From positions 992,001 through 1,056,000 of the forward strand of contig NZ_CP014518.1 in the NCBI RefSeq assembly GCF_001577305.1: DNA of 64,000 nt, written 5' to 3'. Source of the DNA: Sinomonas atrocyanea (lineage in GTDB: Bacteria; Actinomycetota; Actinomycetes; Actinomycetales; Micrococcaceae). The notes under the pieces were generated by a model. It saw only the letters and a list, made by a program, of their open reading frames with translations. It was not told where the DNA came from and ran no database searches. Both the position numbers and the translations under genes were made by a program. Shown here piece by piece: positions 43,961 through 53,062 of the stretch (its first letter is position 1; the number at the start of each line of letters is the position of its first letter).

Positions 43961-44526
43961 TGGCCCGGGCTGGCCTGCCCCTGGGCGCTTGGGGCGCGAT
44001 CAGCGAGGAAGGACGAGGATGCCGGCAGGTGGCGTGCCAGCCGCCGTTTCAGGGACTACGACGGGATGACCCGAACGTACAGCAGGTTCGGGCCTACGAA
44101 GGGCAAAGCGGAGAATGCCCTGCTCGCTGCGATGCGCGCCCGTCAGGACAACGGGCGGCAGGCTGTCGAGACCCCGACCCTCGGCGAAGTCGCGAAGCGG
44201 TGGTTGGCCAGCATCGAGGTGCCCGAGGTCCAGGTGGACGCCATCGGGAACGCCGTCTCGCTTCCGACCAAGGGTATGCGGCGGCAGACCCGGGACCAGT
44301 ACGCCGGCCGGTCCGTCGGCACATCGAGCCCAAGCTCGGTGCTCTGAAGATCAACGGGATCAGGACCTCGACCTGTGACTCGTTTCTCCGCTCCCTCGTC
44401 GTGGACGGGAAGGGCTACACGAACGCGCGCCTCGCGAAGACCGTGCTGAACCAGATCCTCTCGTACGCGATCCGGCACGACCTCTACACGGACAGCAGCC
44501 CCGTCCTCGAGGTGGACCTCGCGCAC
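43960..44526 (+). pseudogene. Second tyrosine integrase, frameshifted and C-terminally truncated
   Basis: It begins MARAGLPLGAWGAISEE in one frame, moves to the next frame for GRWRASRRFRDYDG, TYSRFGPTKGKAENALLAAMRARQ and LGEVAKRWLASIEVP, and returns to the first for HIEPKLGALKINGIRTS and TNARLAKTVLNQILSYAIRH. These are the arm-binding and core-binding domains of an integrative-element integrase. The catalytic domain is absent: the sequence changes at 44527 into a duplicated piece of the BTAD regulator gene. Two frameshifts and the truncation make it non-functional. Confidence 0.8.
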
Positions 44527-44852
44527 CGCGTGCGCGTCCACCCGGACGTCGTCTGAGAGGCACAGCGGGTCCCTGTCCTCGGCCAGGAGGCCCGGGAGCT
44601 GGTGGCTGATCCGGAACACGGTGGCGCGTAGGCTGCTGGCCGCCTGCGGCTCGCCGCTGTGGGGCCAGAGGATGGCGGCGAGATAGCCGCGGGTCCGCGG
44701 GCCCAGGAGGGCCAGGGCCGCGATCAGCCGCTGCTGCCGGATCCCCGCGTCCTGCGCCGATCCGCCCCCGCGCAGCTGCCAGCACCCCAGGAGGCGCAGT
44801 TCCCACGACGTCGCACTCACCCCCATACTGGCCCGAGTCCACGGCAACCGCC
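44527..44852 (-). repeat. 326-bp direct duplication of the BTAD regulator 5' region, copy 1
   Basis: This block matches 45425-45750 with only a handful of differences, 898 bp apart. It holds the first about 100 codons (MGVSATSWELRLLGCWQLRG to VDAHAVR) on the minus strand, truncated where the integrase fragment begins. As a gene it is a dead 5' fragment, although a start codon and its upstream bases are retained. Confidence 0.85.
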
Positions 44853-44983
44853 CAGCGCAGCGTTATGCCCCACGCACTGACAAGCCGGACCGGGGCCAGG
44901 CCGCTGAGGCCCCGGCCAGCGCGGCCCGGTCCAGCAGCGAGTGGAGCGCGGTCCGCGTTGCATCTGTGTTACCGGCGCCCGAT

Positions 44984-45724
44984 CTACGCTGGCTGCTCCG
45001 GGCCGGGGGGGAGCCTCCTGCGGCCGGGTGGCCCGGCCGGGAGCAGCTGGGTGAGCCTGTCGGAGGGCTCTAGGCCCATCTCTTGGGCGAGGCGCTTGCG
45101 GAAGTCCTCGTAGGTGCGGTAGGCGCCGGCCTCGTTGCCGGCGCTCACCTGCCCCCGGATCAGGAGGGCCTGCGCGGACTCGTCGAGGGGCTCGATCGCA
45201 GCGGCGTGCAGGGCCGCGGCGATGGCCGCCTGGTGCCGGCCCTCGCCTAGGAGGCGGGCCGCGTGGGCCTCGAGCGCGGCCATACGCAGCTGGCGGAACC
45301 GTTCCTGCTCGTATAGGAGCCAGTCCTCGTACCAGCCGGGAAGGAGCTCTGCGTAGCCGAGCAGCTCGGCCAGGCCGGGGAGCGGCTCCGTCCCAGTCAG
45401 GGCGCCCTGGGCGGCATCGCGCAGCGCGTGCGCGTCCACCCGTACCTCGTCCGAGAGGCACAGCGGGTCCCTGTCCTCGGCCAGGAGGCCCGGGAGCTGG
45501 TGGCTGATCCGGAACACGGTGGCGCGTAGGCTGCTGGCCGCCTGCGGCTCGCCGCTGTGGGGCCAGAGGATGCCGGCGAGATAGCCGCGGGTCCGCGGGC
45601 CCAGGAGGGCCAGGGCCGCGATCAGCCGCTGCTGCCGGATCCCCACGTCCTGCGCCGACCCGCCCCCGCGCAGCTGCCAGCACCCCAGGAGGCGCAGTTC
45701 CCACGACATCGCACTCACCCCCAT
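44984..45724 (-). CDS. BTAD/SARP-type transcriptional regulator
   Basis: 246 residues from ATG 45724 (ATG 45709, after GGGTGAG, is an equally good start). An OmpR-like winged helix (LRLLGCWQLRGGG, RQQRLIAALALLGPRTRGYLAGILWPHSGEPQAASSLRATVFRIS) is followed by the tetratricopeptide-like BTAD domain (LPGWYEDWLLYEQERFRQLRMAALEAHAARLL, AIEPLDESAQALLIRGQV, YEDFRKRLAQEMGLEPS). SARP-like proteins activate secondary-metabolite or accessory operons. Located inside the island upstream of the polysaccharide operon, it may control that operon, as inference. Confidence 0.85.
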   Translation of the reverse strand: MGVSAMSWELRLLGCWQLRGGGSAQDVGIRQQRLIAALALLGPRTRGYLAGILWPHSGEPQAASSLRATVFRISHQLPGLLAEDRDPLCLSDEVRVDAHALRDAAQGALTGTEPLPGLAELLGYAELLPGWYEDWLLYEQERFRQLRMAALEAHAARLLGEGRHQAAIAAALHAAAIEPLDESAQALLIRGQVSAGNEAGAYRTYEDFRKRLAQEMGLEPSDRLTQLLPAGPPGRRRLPPGPEQPA

Positions 45725-45750
45725 ACTCGCCCGAGTCCCCGGCAACCGCC
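45425..45750 (-). repeat. 326-bp direct duplication, copy 2 (within the intact BTAD gene)
   Basis: This is the parental copy covering the start of the BTAD gene and 26 bp upstream. The pair provides a substrate for homologous recombination that would delete or duplicate the 898-bp segment. Confidence 0.8.
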
Positions 45751-45893
45751 GAAAGTGCAGCACGGCCCATAGAACGCCGCGTCGGACTAAACGCGACAAG
45801 GATGGCTACGGCGGGATAGCCGAGTCAATGGACTTTTGCCGCGTTTTCGGAACTGTCAACCAAACAGCAGGCTGCTGTCGGACGCCTCCCGCC

Positions 45894-46133
45894 CTATCGC
45901 GCGCCGGCTTCCCGTCTCGAGAGCCAGTCCCGGACCACCTCTATCGCGGCCTCGACACTAGCGGCGGTGGTCGCCTCGACGGGGTCAGACGGCCCCTCTG
46001 AAGCGAAGATCCTTAGCCTCAGGCCGCCTCCAGGGGCGGGCTCACGCCACACCCGCAGCACGAGGGCGCCCAGCTCCTCGAGGCCAGTGGTACGCGGGCC
46101 GTCGCCACCGCCGGATTCGGATGTCCGTCCCAT
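45894..46133 (-). CDS. Small hypothetical protein, 79 residues
   Basis: ATG 46133 has AGAAAGG about nine bases upstream. After a Gly-rich start it shows LEELGALVLRVWREPAPGGGLRLRIFASEG and AASVEAAIEVVRDWLSRREAGAR, consistent with a small alpha/beta fold. Similar short frames occur beside regulators in actinobacteria, but I cannot name the family. It lies between the BTAD gene and a broken STAS gene, all on the minus strand. Confidence 0.5.
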   Translation of the reverse strand: MGRTSESGGGDGPRTTGLEELGALVLRVWREPAPGGGLRLRIFASEGPSDPVEATTAASVEAAIEVVRDWLSRREAGAR

Positions 46134-46209
46134 GGGTCGAATGCCTTTCTGGGAGGCCGACCGGAGTCCGTCGACCGGACTGAGCTATGTGTTGTCCCCC
46201 AGCCACAGT

Positions 46210-46499
46210 CTAGGCTCCTGGCACCATTTCGATGGTCTGCAGGCGTTCCGCCCGGGTCTTCAGGTCCTCATCCACGCCCGCGAGGCAGAGTTCCCCGCCG
46301 CCCTGTGCGCCCGCGTGTGTGCCTGCAGGAGTGCGCCGAGGCCTGTGGAGTCCGCGCGCACGGTGCCCCTGAGGTCAATTAGGAGCCGGAGGCAGGCCGC
46401 CTCAAGCTCCTGTGCGACGCGCTCCCGGAAGCCCTGGACGTTGTCCCAGTGCAATCCGTCGCGCACGGCGGTGACGTAGAACCCGTCGAGGCTGTCCAT
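46210..46499 (-). pseudogene. STAS-domain (anti-sigma-factor antagonist-like) protein, frameshifted
   Basis: MDSLDGFYVTAVRDGLHWDNV then LLIDLRGTVRADSTGLGALLQAHTRAHRAAG is a STAS domain with the DSTGL segment whose Ser is the usual phosphorylation site. The frame then ends early as NSASRAWMRT. One base over, the expected end runs GELCLAGVDEDLKTRAERLQTIE and stops at 46210, the normal length of about 95 residues. The switch is in a G/C run near 46293-46300. It may be a genuine lesion or a sequence error. Confidence 0.7.
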
Positions 46500-46940
46500 C
46501 TATCTGCCCCCCGGTGTGTGCCTCGTTCCGGGACGGCCCCTGGTCCGCGCCCCGTTCTTAAGTGGTGCTGCTGTTCTGCCTGCATTGCTGGTTGGAACGG
46601 GCGCTCGCGCGGCTCGAGGAAGCCAGCCCGCTGGGCGCGCAGGCGCTGGTTGTCCTGAGTAGTACCACGTAGCCCTGGCTCTGCAGACTGCCCTGCCTGT
46701 TTGGAACGCTCCAGCCGGCGATCACGCCTCGGTCACGCGTGTGTCACGGCTCCGGATCTTAGCTGTACGGACCTCAAGCCGCTCGTGATTAGAGGCAGAC
46801 CGTGTTCCTTTTTCTTCTTTCCCGAGGGCCATCCGGGGCAGTCAGCCTTGCACTTCCTGCTCGAGGAGCAGTGACGGAGGTGTGGACCGGATGCTGACAG
46901 GGAAATCGTTGGTCCCTCCGGGGGGAAAGGTCGGCTTCAC
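46500..46940. other. Upstream region of the polysaccharide operon; no gene
   Basis: 440 bp between the minus-strand STAS gene and the plus-strand operon. A T/C-rich tract (TTCCTTTTTCTTCTTTCCC, from about 46805) stands out in the GC-rich background and may mark the promoter region or a leader. GGGGGGAAAGG precedes the first start codon. No coding frame was found. Confidence 0.45.
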
Positions 46941-47240
46941 ATGCCATACCTTGTCATGCCCATGGGCCTTTTAGTGTCGGCGGAGGCCGCACAGTCGGCG
47001 CTCCATCTAGTGGGACGATTCCTGCTCATGGTCTCGATGGCGTTGTTCCTCTCCTACCTGCTCTTCATGCTCGGTGCCGTCGTGGTGTCAGGCCTTCTGG
47101 CGCGGTTCGCTCCGTCCGCAGGCGTCTCGCGCACGACGTACCAGCCGCATCGGGCGGTCCGCAGTCCGCGGCACCGTGGCGCCACATCGACTCCGCGGGC
47201 GGCTGCCACGGAGCACGGGCGCAGGGAACAAAGACCATGA
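46941..47240 (+). CDS. Small membrane protein of the polysaccharide operon
   Basis: 99 residues. One long hydrophobic segment (FLLMVSMALFLSYLLFMLGAVVVSGLL, residues about 27-55) is followed by a basic, Pro/Arg-rich cytoplasmic tail. The stop overlaps the ATG of the GT2 gene. Processive hexosamine polymer synthases often need a small membrane partner (PgaD with PgaC, IcaD with IcaA). Size and position suggest such a role here, but there is no clear sequence match. Confidence 0.6.
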   Translation: MPYLVMPMGLLVSAEAAQSALHLVGRFLLMVSMALFLSYLLFMLGAVVVSGLLARFAPSAGVSRTTYQPHRAVRSPRHRGATSTPRAAATEHGRREQRP

Positions 47241-48574
47241 TGATTCTGTATGGCCAGCGCATCGACATCGTCCTGATCTTGGCCGTGGGCCTGGTGCTCC
47301 TGTCGGTCCTGTACGGCGTGCTGATGCTCGTGCTGTCCCGGTTCGAACCGGCGTCCGCGCGACGTCGATCGATGACTTTCCCCGCGACCGCGGCCGAGAA
47401 AGCCGTCATCTTCGTAGTGCCCTGCCTCAACGAGGAACGGGTCATCGCGGCGAGCCTCGATCGGCTCGTCGAGATGGACTACCCGCGGATGCAGATCCTG
47501 GTGATCGACGACGGCTCGGACGATGGCACAGCGTCCATCGTGCGAGCGCACCCCGATCCCCGGGTCAGACTGCTGCAACGACGACTGCCGGCCGCCCGTC
47601 AGGGTAAGGGTGAAGCGCTGAACGCGGCGATCCGACACATCCGCTCAGGGGCGCTCGGCGCCTGCACCGACCCCTCGGACGTCGCCGTCTGCGTCGTGGA
47701 CGCCGACGGGAGGATGGAGCCGCAGGCCCTTGACGAGGTGATGCCGCTCTTCGCCGATCCTCGGCTGGGCGCCGTCCAGATCGGCGTCCGGATCAACAAC
47801 CGCCACCAGAACCTGCTGGCCCGCATGCAGGACATCGAGTTCGTGCTTTACACCGAAGTCTTCCAACGCGGTCGCCGGCACTTGGGGAGCGTGGGGCTGG
47901 GTGGCAACGGGCAGTTCGTGCGGCTCTCAGCCCTCAACAGCCTCGGCCCCGAGCCTTGGTCCAGAAGCCTCTCGGAGGACCTCGACCTCGGCGTGCGGCT
48001 GCTGATCAGAGGGTGGAACATAGAATTCTGCTCCACCTCGGCCGTGCACCAGCAGGGTCTCGTGGACGCCCGGCGCTGGGTCAAACAGCGGACCAGGTGG
48101 TTCCAGGGGCACCTGCAGTCCTGGACGCTGGTCCCTTGGGTGCTGCGGGATCTGACCGGCGCGCGCCGCGTGGACCTGCTCTATCACCTGACCAGCCCTT
48201 ACCTCCTCCTGCTCGCCTCCTTCCTCAGCGCCGCCTTCGTGCTATGGATCGTCAGTGTCGGCATTGGCGTCTTCACCGGGTCTCTGGACTTCTCGTGGTG
48301 GTGGGTCTCGGCTTACGCTGTGGCCTTCGGACCCGCACTGATGTACGGGGCCGTTTACTGGCGTCACGAACGTGGTCACGGCTTCGGTCCGCTGACCGCC
48401 CTCGTGGTCCTGCACGTCTACGTCGGCTACGCCGTCCTCTGGTATGTCGCCGGCTGGAAGGCTGCGTTCCGCTCCCTCGCGGGCCGAAACTCCTGGGCAA
48501 AGACGGACCGGACCACAGACGATCAGGACCAGACCGCACGGGAGCTGGACCATCCGCTGGCGGCATCGACATGA
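47237..48574 (+). CDS. Processive glycosyltransferase family 2 polysaccharide synthase
   Basis: 445 residues. One N-terminal helix, a GT-A domain, then three or four C-terminal helices. The synthase motifs are complete: FVVPCLNEERVI, VIDDGSDDGT, the DxD equivalent VVDADG, SEDLDLG with the catalytic Asp, and QRTRW (QxxRW), which marks processive enzymes such as PgaC, hyaluronan and cellulose synthases. It would polymerise an activated sugar, probably a UDP-N-acetylhexosamine given the epimerase two genes on, and extrude it across the membrane. It starts inside the stop of the preceding gene and ends overlapping the next. Confidence 0.92.
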   Translation: MMILYGQRIDIVLILAVGLVLLSVLYGVLMLVLSRFEPASARRRSMTFPATAAEKAVIFVVPCLNEERVIAASLDRLVEMDYPRMQILVIDDGSDDGTASIVRAHPDPRVRLLQRRLPAARQGKGEALNAAIRHIRSGALGACTDPSDVAVCVVDADGRMEPQALDEVMPLFADPRLGAVQIGVRINNRHQNLLARMQDIEFVLYTEVFQRGRRHLGSVGLGGNGQFVRLSALNSLGPEPWSRSLSEDLDLGVRLLIRGWNIEFCSTSAVHQQGLVDARRWVKQRTRWFQGHLQSWTLVPWVLRDLTGARRVDLLYHLTSPYLLLLASFLSAAFVLWIVSVGIGVFTGSLDFSWWWVSAYAVAFGPALMYGAVYWRHERGHGFGPLTALVVLHVYVGYAVLWYVAGWKAAFRSLAGRNSWAKTDRTTDDQDQTARELDHPLAAST

Positions 48575-49221
48575 GGACATCCCTATTCCTGGGCGCCGCC
48601 ATCCTCCTCGTAGGTTCCATCGCCGTCCCGGTCGGCCTGAGCCAGCGCGACACCGGCCCATGGTCGGACGGTGAGGTCCACGGACGATGGACCGTGATGT
48701 ACACCGGTGACGGCGAGGCCTCGGGCAATGACGACGAGGTCGTGCTCCAGCCCAAGTCGGCCGCCTCCGCGGACATCACCCACGCCGGTCTCGTGCACAC
48801 CGCCAGCTCCTACATGGACCCCACCTTCGAGGTGACGGTGCACACTGAGGCCCAGGTGCGGAACGGCCCGCCGAACGACTGGGAAGTGGGCTGGGTGCTC
48901 TGGAACCTCCGCGACGACGAGCACTTCTACGCCGTGGCACTCAAGCCTAACGGGTGGGAGATCTCCAAGCAGGACCCCGCCTATCCCGGCAATCAGCGCT
49001 TCATCACCACTGGCGCGGAACCGAAGTTCCCCATCGGCCACGACTACCGCGTGCGCGTGAAGCACGACTGGCCACGCATGACGGTGAGCGTCGACGGGCG
49101 CGAGCTCGCGACCATTACCGACGACGAAAGACCGTACCGCGGCGGAACCATCGGCCTCTACACCGAGGACGCAAGAGTCCGCTTCACCCACCTGGACATC
49201 CTCCACGCCGCCTCCGGCTGA
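48571..49221 (+). CDS. Secreted concanavalin/lectin-like beta-sandwich protein
   Basis: 216 residues with an N-terminal signal or anchor (LFLGAAILLVGSIAVPVGLS). The mature part looks like a jelly-roll of the LamG/DUF1080 type: WVLWNLRDDEHFYAVALKPNGWEISKQD, HDYRVRVKHDWPRMTVSVDGRELATITDD, GGTIGLYTEDARVRFTHLDIL. Such domains bind or cleave carbohydrate. ATG 48571 overlaps the synthase stop. A role in binding or guiding the nascent polysaccharide outside the membrane is inferred from context. Confidence 0.7.
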   Translation: MRTSLFLGAAILLVGSIAVPVGLSQRDTGPWSDGEVHGRWTVMYTGDGEASGNDDEVVLQPKSAASADITHAGLVHTASSYMDPTFEVTVHTEAQVRNGPPNDWEVGWVLWNLRDDEHFYAVALKPNGWEISKQDPAYPGNQRFITTGAEPKFPIGHDYRVRVKHDWPRMTVSVDGRELATITDDERPYRGGTIGLYTEDARVRFTHLDILHAASG

Positions 49222-49272
49222 ACAGGGCCTTCGAGCTCTCAACCGGACACCCAACGCATCAGGAGCAATCCC

Positions 49273-50463
49273 ATGTCCCACTCATTCCCCAGGACGCCCA
49301 TCTCCGTCACGGCGATCTACGGCACACGGCCCGAGGCCATCAAGATGGCGCCTCTCGTGATCGCACTGCGCAACGACCCGCGCTTCGAGGTCCGCGTGGT
49401 CGTTACGGGCCAGCACCGCGAAATGCTGGACCAGGTCAATCAGTCCTTCGGCATCGTCCCGGACCAGGACCTGAACATCCATGCCGCCGGTCAGACGCTG
49501 ACCGAGATCACGACGCGGACGCTGCAGGGACTGGCTCAGGTCTTCGACGCCGACCGACCGGATGCGGTTCTGGTGCAGGGCGACACGACGACGACTTTCG
49601 CCGCGTCCCTGGCGGCCTTCTACGCCGGCGTCACGGTGGTGCACACCGAGGCGGGACTGCGAACGGGTAACAAGTACTCGCCGTACCCAGAGGAGATCAA
49701 CCGTCGCCTCACCGGCCAGATGGCGTCCCTCCATCTGGCTCCAACGTGGGCCGCGCGGGACAACCTGCTGCACGAGAACGTCCCTTCCGACTCGATCGTA
49801 GTGACGGGAAACTCGGTTATCGACGCCCTGTTCATCACGGTTGCATCCCGGCCGAGGATCGAGGACCCCGCACTGGGCGCGCGGCTGGCGACGGGGCGTC
49901 CCGTGGTGCTCGTGACGGCACACCGCCGTGAATCGTGGGGAGAACCGCTGCGTCAGGTCGGCCGGGCGATCGCCCGGCTGGCTGCAGCGCACCCGGACCA
50001 CGACTTCGTCTTCCCTGCGCACCGCAATCCCCTGGTGCGCGGAGCGATCCTGCCTGCTGTGCAGCATTGCCCCAGCGTCCTGGTCACGGAACCATTGCCC
50101 TACGCTCAGTTCTGCGCACTGCTGGAGCGCTCCTCCATCATCCTCACCGACAGCGGCGGAGTGCAGGAGGAGGGGCCCTCGCTGGGCAAGCCGGTGCTGG
50201 TCATGCGGGATACGACCGAACGGCCGGAGGCCGTGGCCGTGGGCGCCGTGCAACTGGTCGGCACGGACGAGGAGACGATCGTGGACGCGGTGTCCATCCT
50301 CATCAAGGACGAACGGACCTACCGGCGCATGGCGAGGGCGCTCAATCCCTACGGCGACGGTCACGCCGCCGAGCGGACGGTGCGGGCCCTGGCCCGCCAC
50401 TACGGACACGACGACACTGTGCAGGAGTTCCAAGACTGGGCAGCAGCCGTCCCCGTCGCCTGA
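49273..50463 (+). CDS. wecB: UDP-N-acetylglucosamine 2-epimerase, non-hydrolysing
   Basis: 396 residues. It interconverts UDP-GlcNAc and UDP-ManNAc in the cytosol. Family segments: AIYGTRPEAIKMAPLV, VVVTGQHREMLDQV, VLVQGDTTTTFAASLAAFY, VHTEAGLRTGNKYSPYPEEINRR, VTAHRRESWG and ILTDSGGVQEEGPSLGKPVLVMRDTTERPEA. It follows the lectin-like gene by 51 bp. Its presence implies that the island's polymer contains ManNAc or a derivative, or that the precursor pool is shared with wall teichoic-type polymers. Confidence 0.95.
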   Translation: MSHSFPRTPISVTAIYGTRPEAIKMAPLVIALRNDPRFEVRVVVTGQHREMLDQVNQSFGIVPDQDLNIHAAGQTLTEITTRTLQGLAQVFDADRPDAVLVQGDTTTTFAASLAAFYAGVTVVHTEAGLRTGNKYSPYPEEINRRLTGQMASLHLAPTWAARDNLLHENVPSDSIVVTGNSVIDALFITVASRPRIEDPALGARLATGRPVVLVTAHRRESWGEPLRQVGRAIARLAAAHPDHDFVFPAHRNPLVRGAILPAVQHCPSVLVTEPLPYAQFCALLERSSIILTDSGGVQEEGPSLGKPVLVMRDTTERPEAVAVGAVQLVGTDEETIVDAVSILIKDERTYRRMARALNPYGDGHAAERTVRALARHYGHDDTVQEFQDWAAAVPVA

Positions 50464-50528
50464 AAGTCGCGGGACCCGGAATCCACGCCGGCCAGCGGAG
50501 CCGCCACCCACGCCCTCGAGGAGAATCC

Positions 50529-52310
50529 ATGGAGAAGCAGTACCAGTTGTCCAGAAGAGGGCGTGTGTGGTGGGTAATCGCCCTGGTGTCCCTGCCCCTG
50601 GTCGCCGCGACCGCGGTCTTCGGCCTCACCGACGACAGCCTCGTCGACGGAGAGAACTCCCCCCTCGCCCGGCGTTTCACCACCGTGACGAACTCCGATG
50701 CCGACGCATCGGCGGTGAAGACCGCCACGTTCTCGCCGCGCTTCGGCCGACCGGACGGGAAGCGCACGCTCGTGCTCTACGACGGCACCGGTACCACCTC
50801 GGAGGACGCCGAACTGTATGGCATTGAGGCTGGGAATCTGGCCACGCACTTCGGTGAGGCCAAGGTCTCGGCCGTGGGCGATTACACCGCGGACATGATG
50901 AAGGACTTCGACGCCGTCGTCTACCTCGGAACGGACTCCAAGGCGACACCGCCGAAGGCCTTCCTCACCGACGTCCTAAAGGGCACCGTGCCCGTCCTCT
51001 GGGTGGAGCAGAACATCAATAAGCTCGTCGGAGACGAGCTGGGCTCGATCGCGGAGTTCGTGTCCCGGTACGGCTGGGATCCCACCGCCCCTCTGGAGGT
51101 GAGCAACGTCCAAGTGAAATCCGTGTCGTACAAGGGCCGTTCTGTGCACCGCAACACGCTTGACTCCGACGCCGTCTACAGTCCACGCATTGTGGACCCC
51201 GGAAAGGCCCGGACCCTTGCGACCATCGTGTGCGGCGACCCGCAGCACCCTGTTTCGTGCAACGTCCCCGGTGAACCACCGGCGACCGGACTGGCCTGGG
51301 CAGTAAGCTCAGGCAACCTGACCTACGTGGCCGAGATACCCCTCAATTACATCGACGAGAACGACCTCTACCTGATCTTCTCGGACCTGTACTACGACCT
51401 GCTCGCGCCGGGGACGCAACCGGTGCGGCAAGCTGCTCTACGCCTGGAGGATGTAGGCCCCGAAGCCGATCCCAACGATCTGCGGAAGGTCGCCGATTAT
51501 CTGCACGATGCAGGGGTGCCCTTCCAGGTGGCTGTCATTCCCGTCGATGTGGCCCGCATCCCCGGCAAGGACGGCTGGTACGGACTGAGCCTGCTCGACA
51601 GACCGAAGGTGGTCGAGGCGCTGAAGTACATGCAAGCGCGTGGAGGAACACTCATCCAGCACGGCACCACCCATCAGTACGGCACGCTCAATAACCCGTA
51701 CAGCGGCAGATCGGGTGAGGACTACGAGTTCTACCGGTACGGCTGCACCGACACCGACCGGCCGCCCTACAAATTCGGGGAGTGCAAGGCTGACTCTTAC
51801 ATCACCAAGATCGGCCCGGTCGGGGAGGACAGTGTCGAGCAGCAAATCACCCGGATCGAATACGGCCGGCAGGTGATGATCGACGCCGGCCTGGGCACAC
51901 CCACCATCTTTGAGACCCCGCACTACTCCGCATCCGTCAACGCCTATGCCGCGATCGCCGCCGTGTACAAGGCGCGGTACGAGCAGTCCGATTACTACGC
52001 CGGCATGATCTCGGGCAAGAAGATCACCACCCGCTCCGACAGCCAGCAGTTCCCGTACACCGTCCACGACATCTACGGCACCACGGTGTATCCCGAAGAC
52101 CTCGGCAATATCACCGTCACGGAGCAGAACAACCACGCCATCCGGGATCCGCAGTACATCATCGACCGGGCCAAAGCGAACCTGGTCGTCCGGGAGTCCA
52201 CTGCCAGCTTCTTCTTCCATCCCTACCTGAGCCTCGACTTGCTCAAGCAGGCGGTCACCGGCATCAAGGATCTCGGTTACACGTTCGTCCCGGTCGGCGA
52301 CCTGAGATGA
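50529..52310 (+). CDS. DUF2334-type polysaccharide deacetylase-like membrane-anchored protein
   Basis: 593 residues from ATG 50529 after GAGGAGAATCC. An N-terminal helix (VWWVIALVSLPLVAATAVFGL) anchors it. A Rossmann-like domain follows (LVLYDGTGTTSEDAELYGIE, DAVVYLGTDS), then the NodB-related catalytic part: ALRLEDVGPEADPNDLRKVADYLHD, VPFQVAVIP and LIQHGTTHQYG with an H-x-x-x-H metal pair. DUF2334 proteins are predicted extracytoplasmic deacetylases. As last gene of the operon it probably removes acetyl groups from the exported hexosamine polymer, like PgaB or IcaB in function. Confidence 0.85.
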   Translation: MEKQYQLSRRGRVWWVIALVSLPLVAATAVFGLTDDSLVDGENSPLARRFTTVTNSDADASAVKTATFSPRFGRPDGKRTLVLYDGTGTTSEDAELYGIEAGNLATHFGEAKVSAVGDYTADMMKDFDAVVYLGTDSKATPPKAFLTDVLKGTVPVLWVEQNINKLVGDELGSIAEFVSRYGWDPTAPLEVSNVQVKSVSYKGRSVHRNTLDSDAVYSPRIVDPGKARTLATIVCGDPQHPVSCNVPGEPPATGLAWAVSSGNLTYVAEIPLNYIDENDLYLIFSDLYYDLLAPGTQPVRQAALRLEDVGPEADPNDLRKVADYLHDAGVPFQVAVIPVDVARIPGKDGWYGLSLLDRPKVVEALKYMQARGGTLIQHGTTHQYGTLNNPYSGRSGEDYEFYRYGCTDTDRPPYKFGECKADSYITKIGPVGEDSVEQQITRIEYGRQVMIDAGLGTPTIFETPHYSASVNAYAAIAAVYKARYEQSDYYAGMISGKKITTRSDSQQFPYTVHDIYGTTVYPEDLGNITVTEQNNHAIRDPQYIIDRAKANLVVRESTASFFFHPYLSLDLLKQAVTGIKDLGYTFVPVGDLR

Positions 52311-52530
52311 GAAAGCGGCGGCCTCGTGGCTCGTTGAGCCGTCCATGACGGGTATCCCTGTACAGCTCAGGACGCCCGGTTTCGAGCACGCTGCCGTCGC
52401 GCTGCTCCGGACCTCCCTCGACCGAATCGTCCCGAGACTGTCCCTCACGCGGGGAAGCGCGCAAGGAAGACCCCCAGATTGGAAAGTGACACGCATCGCG
52501 CCGCGGTAGTCATGTGCTCCAGCTAGGGAG

Positions 52531-52929
52531 TTGACGGCCGCTCGCCGGTCCGCACACACGGTCCGAAGACGACTCCGGCCCAAAGGACCGCCATGCACAC
52601 CCGTCAGGACGCCCGCAAAGCAGATCGAGCTCACCGAGGGGGCCTTGGTGTCGGTGCACACTGCGCTCGAGACCCTGGGCGTTCGCGGCTGGGCCGCTGA
52701 GAACCGCACCGCCGTCTGGGAGTACCTGTTCCCGAACACGGCCGGCCCGTTCATGGGAGTCGCGACAGAGCAGGCGTTCACCAGCTTCGACCTGGCCGCG
52801 TACCGCATCGGCCGGATCGACCTGTGCGTGGCAGGAAGCCGGACCTACGGCGCCGCCGTCGACGGAGCGGCCGCGGAGGACCACGGGGCTTACACCACGG
52901 TCACCGGCCGGTGCATCAAGGCGCGCTGA
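52531..52929 (+). CDS. Hypothetical protein, start disrupted
   Basis: The frame from about 52620 reads QIELTEGALVSVHTALETLGVRGWAAENR, then PNTAGPFMGVATEQAF and YRIGRIDLCVAGSRTYG, with a natural-looking composition but no family I know. The only good start (AAAGGA then ATG 52593, MHTRQDAR) is one base out of frame, so a one-base loss near 52606-52616 is suspected. Upstream residues from 52531 (MTAARRSAHTVRRRLRP) are unlikely to be real. It is the last gene before the right-hand tRNA fragment. Confidence 0.45.
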   Translation: MTAARRSAHTVRRRLRPKGPPCTPVRTPAKQIELTEGALVSVHTALETLGVRGWAAENRTAVWEYLFPNTAGPFMGVATEQAFTSFDLAAYRIGRIDLCVAGSRTYGAAVDGAAAEDHGAYTTVTGRCIKAR

Positions 52930-53062
52930 GCCCGGAGCCCGGCGGCCCCGGCGGGCGGCCGTTCGCTCACCCGCCCGCCGAGGGTCCGTCGGGGAGCCCA
53001 TCGTCCGCCCTGCCGGCCCCGGCGCGCATGGGGATTTCGTCCCGATGAACGCAGTCGGGACC

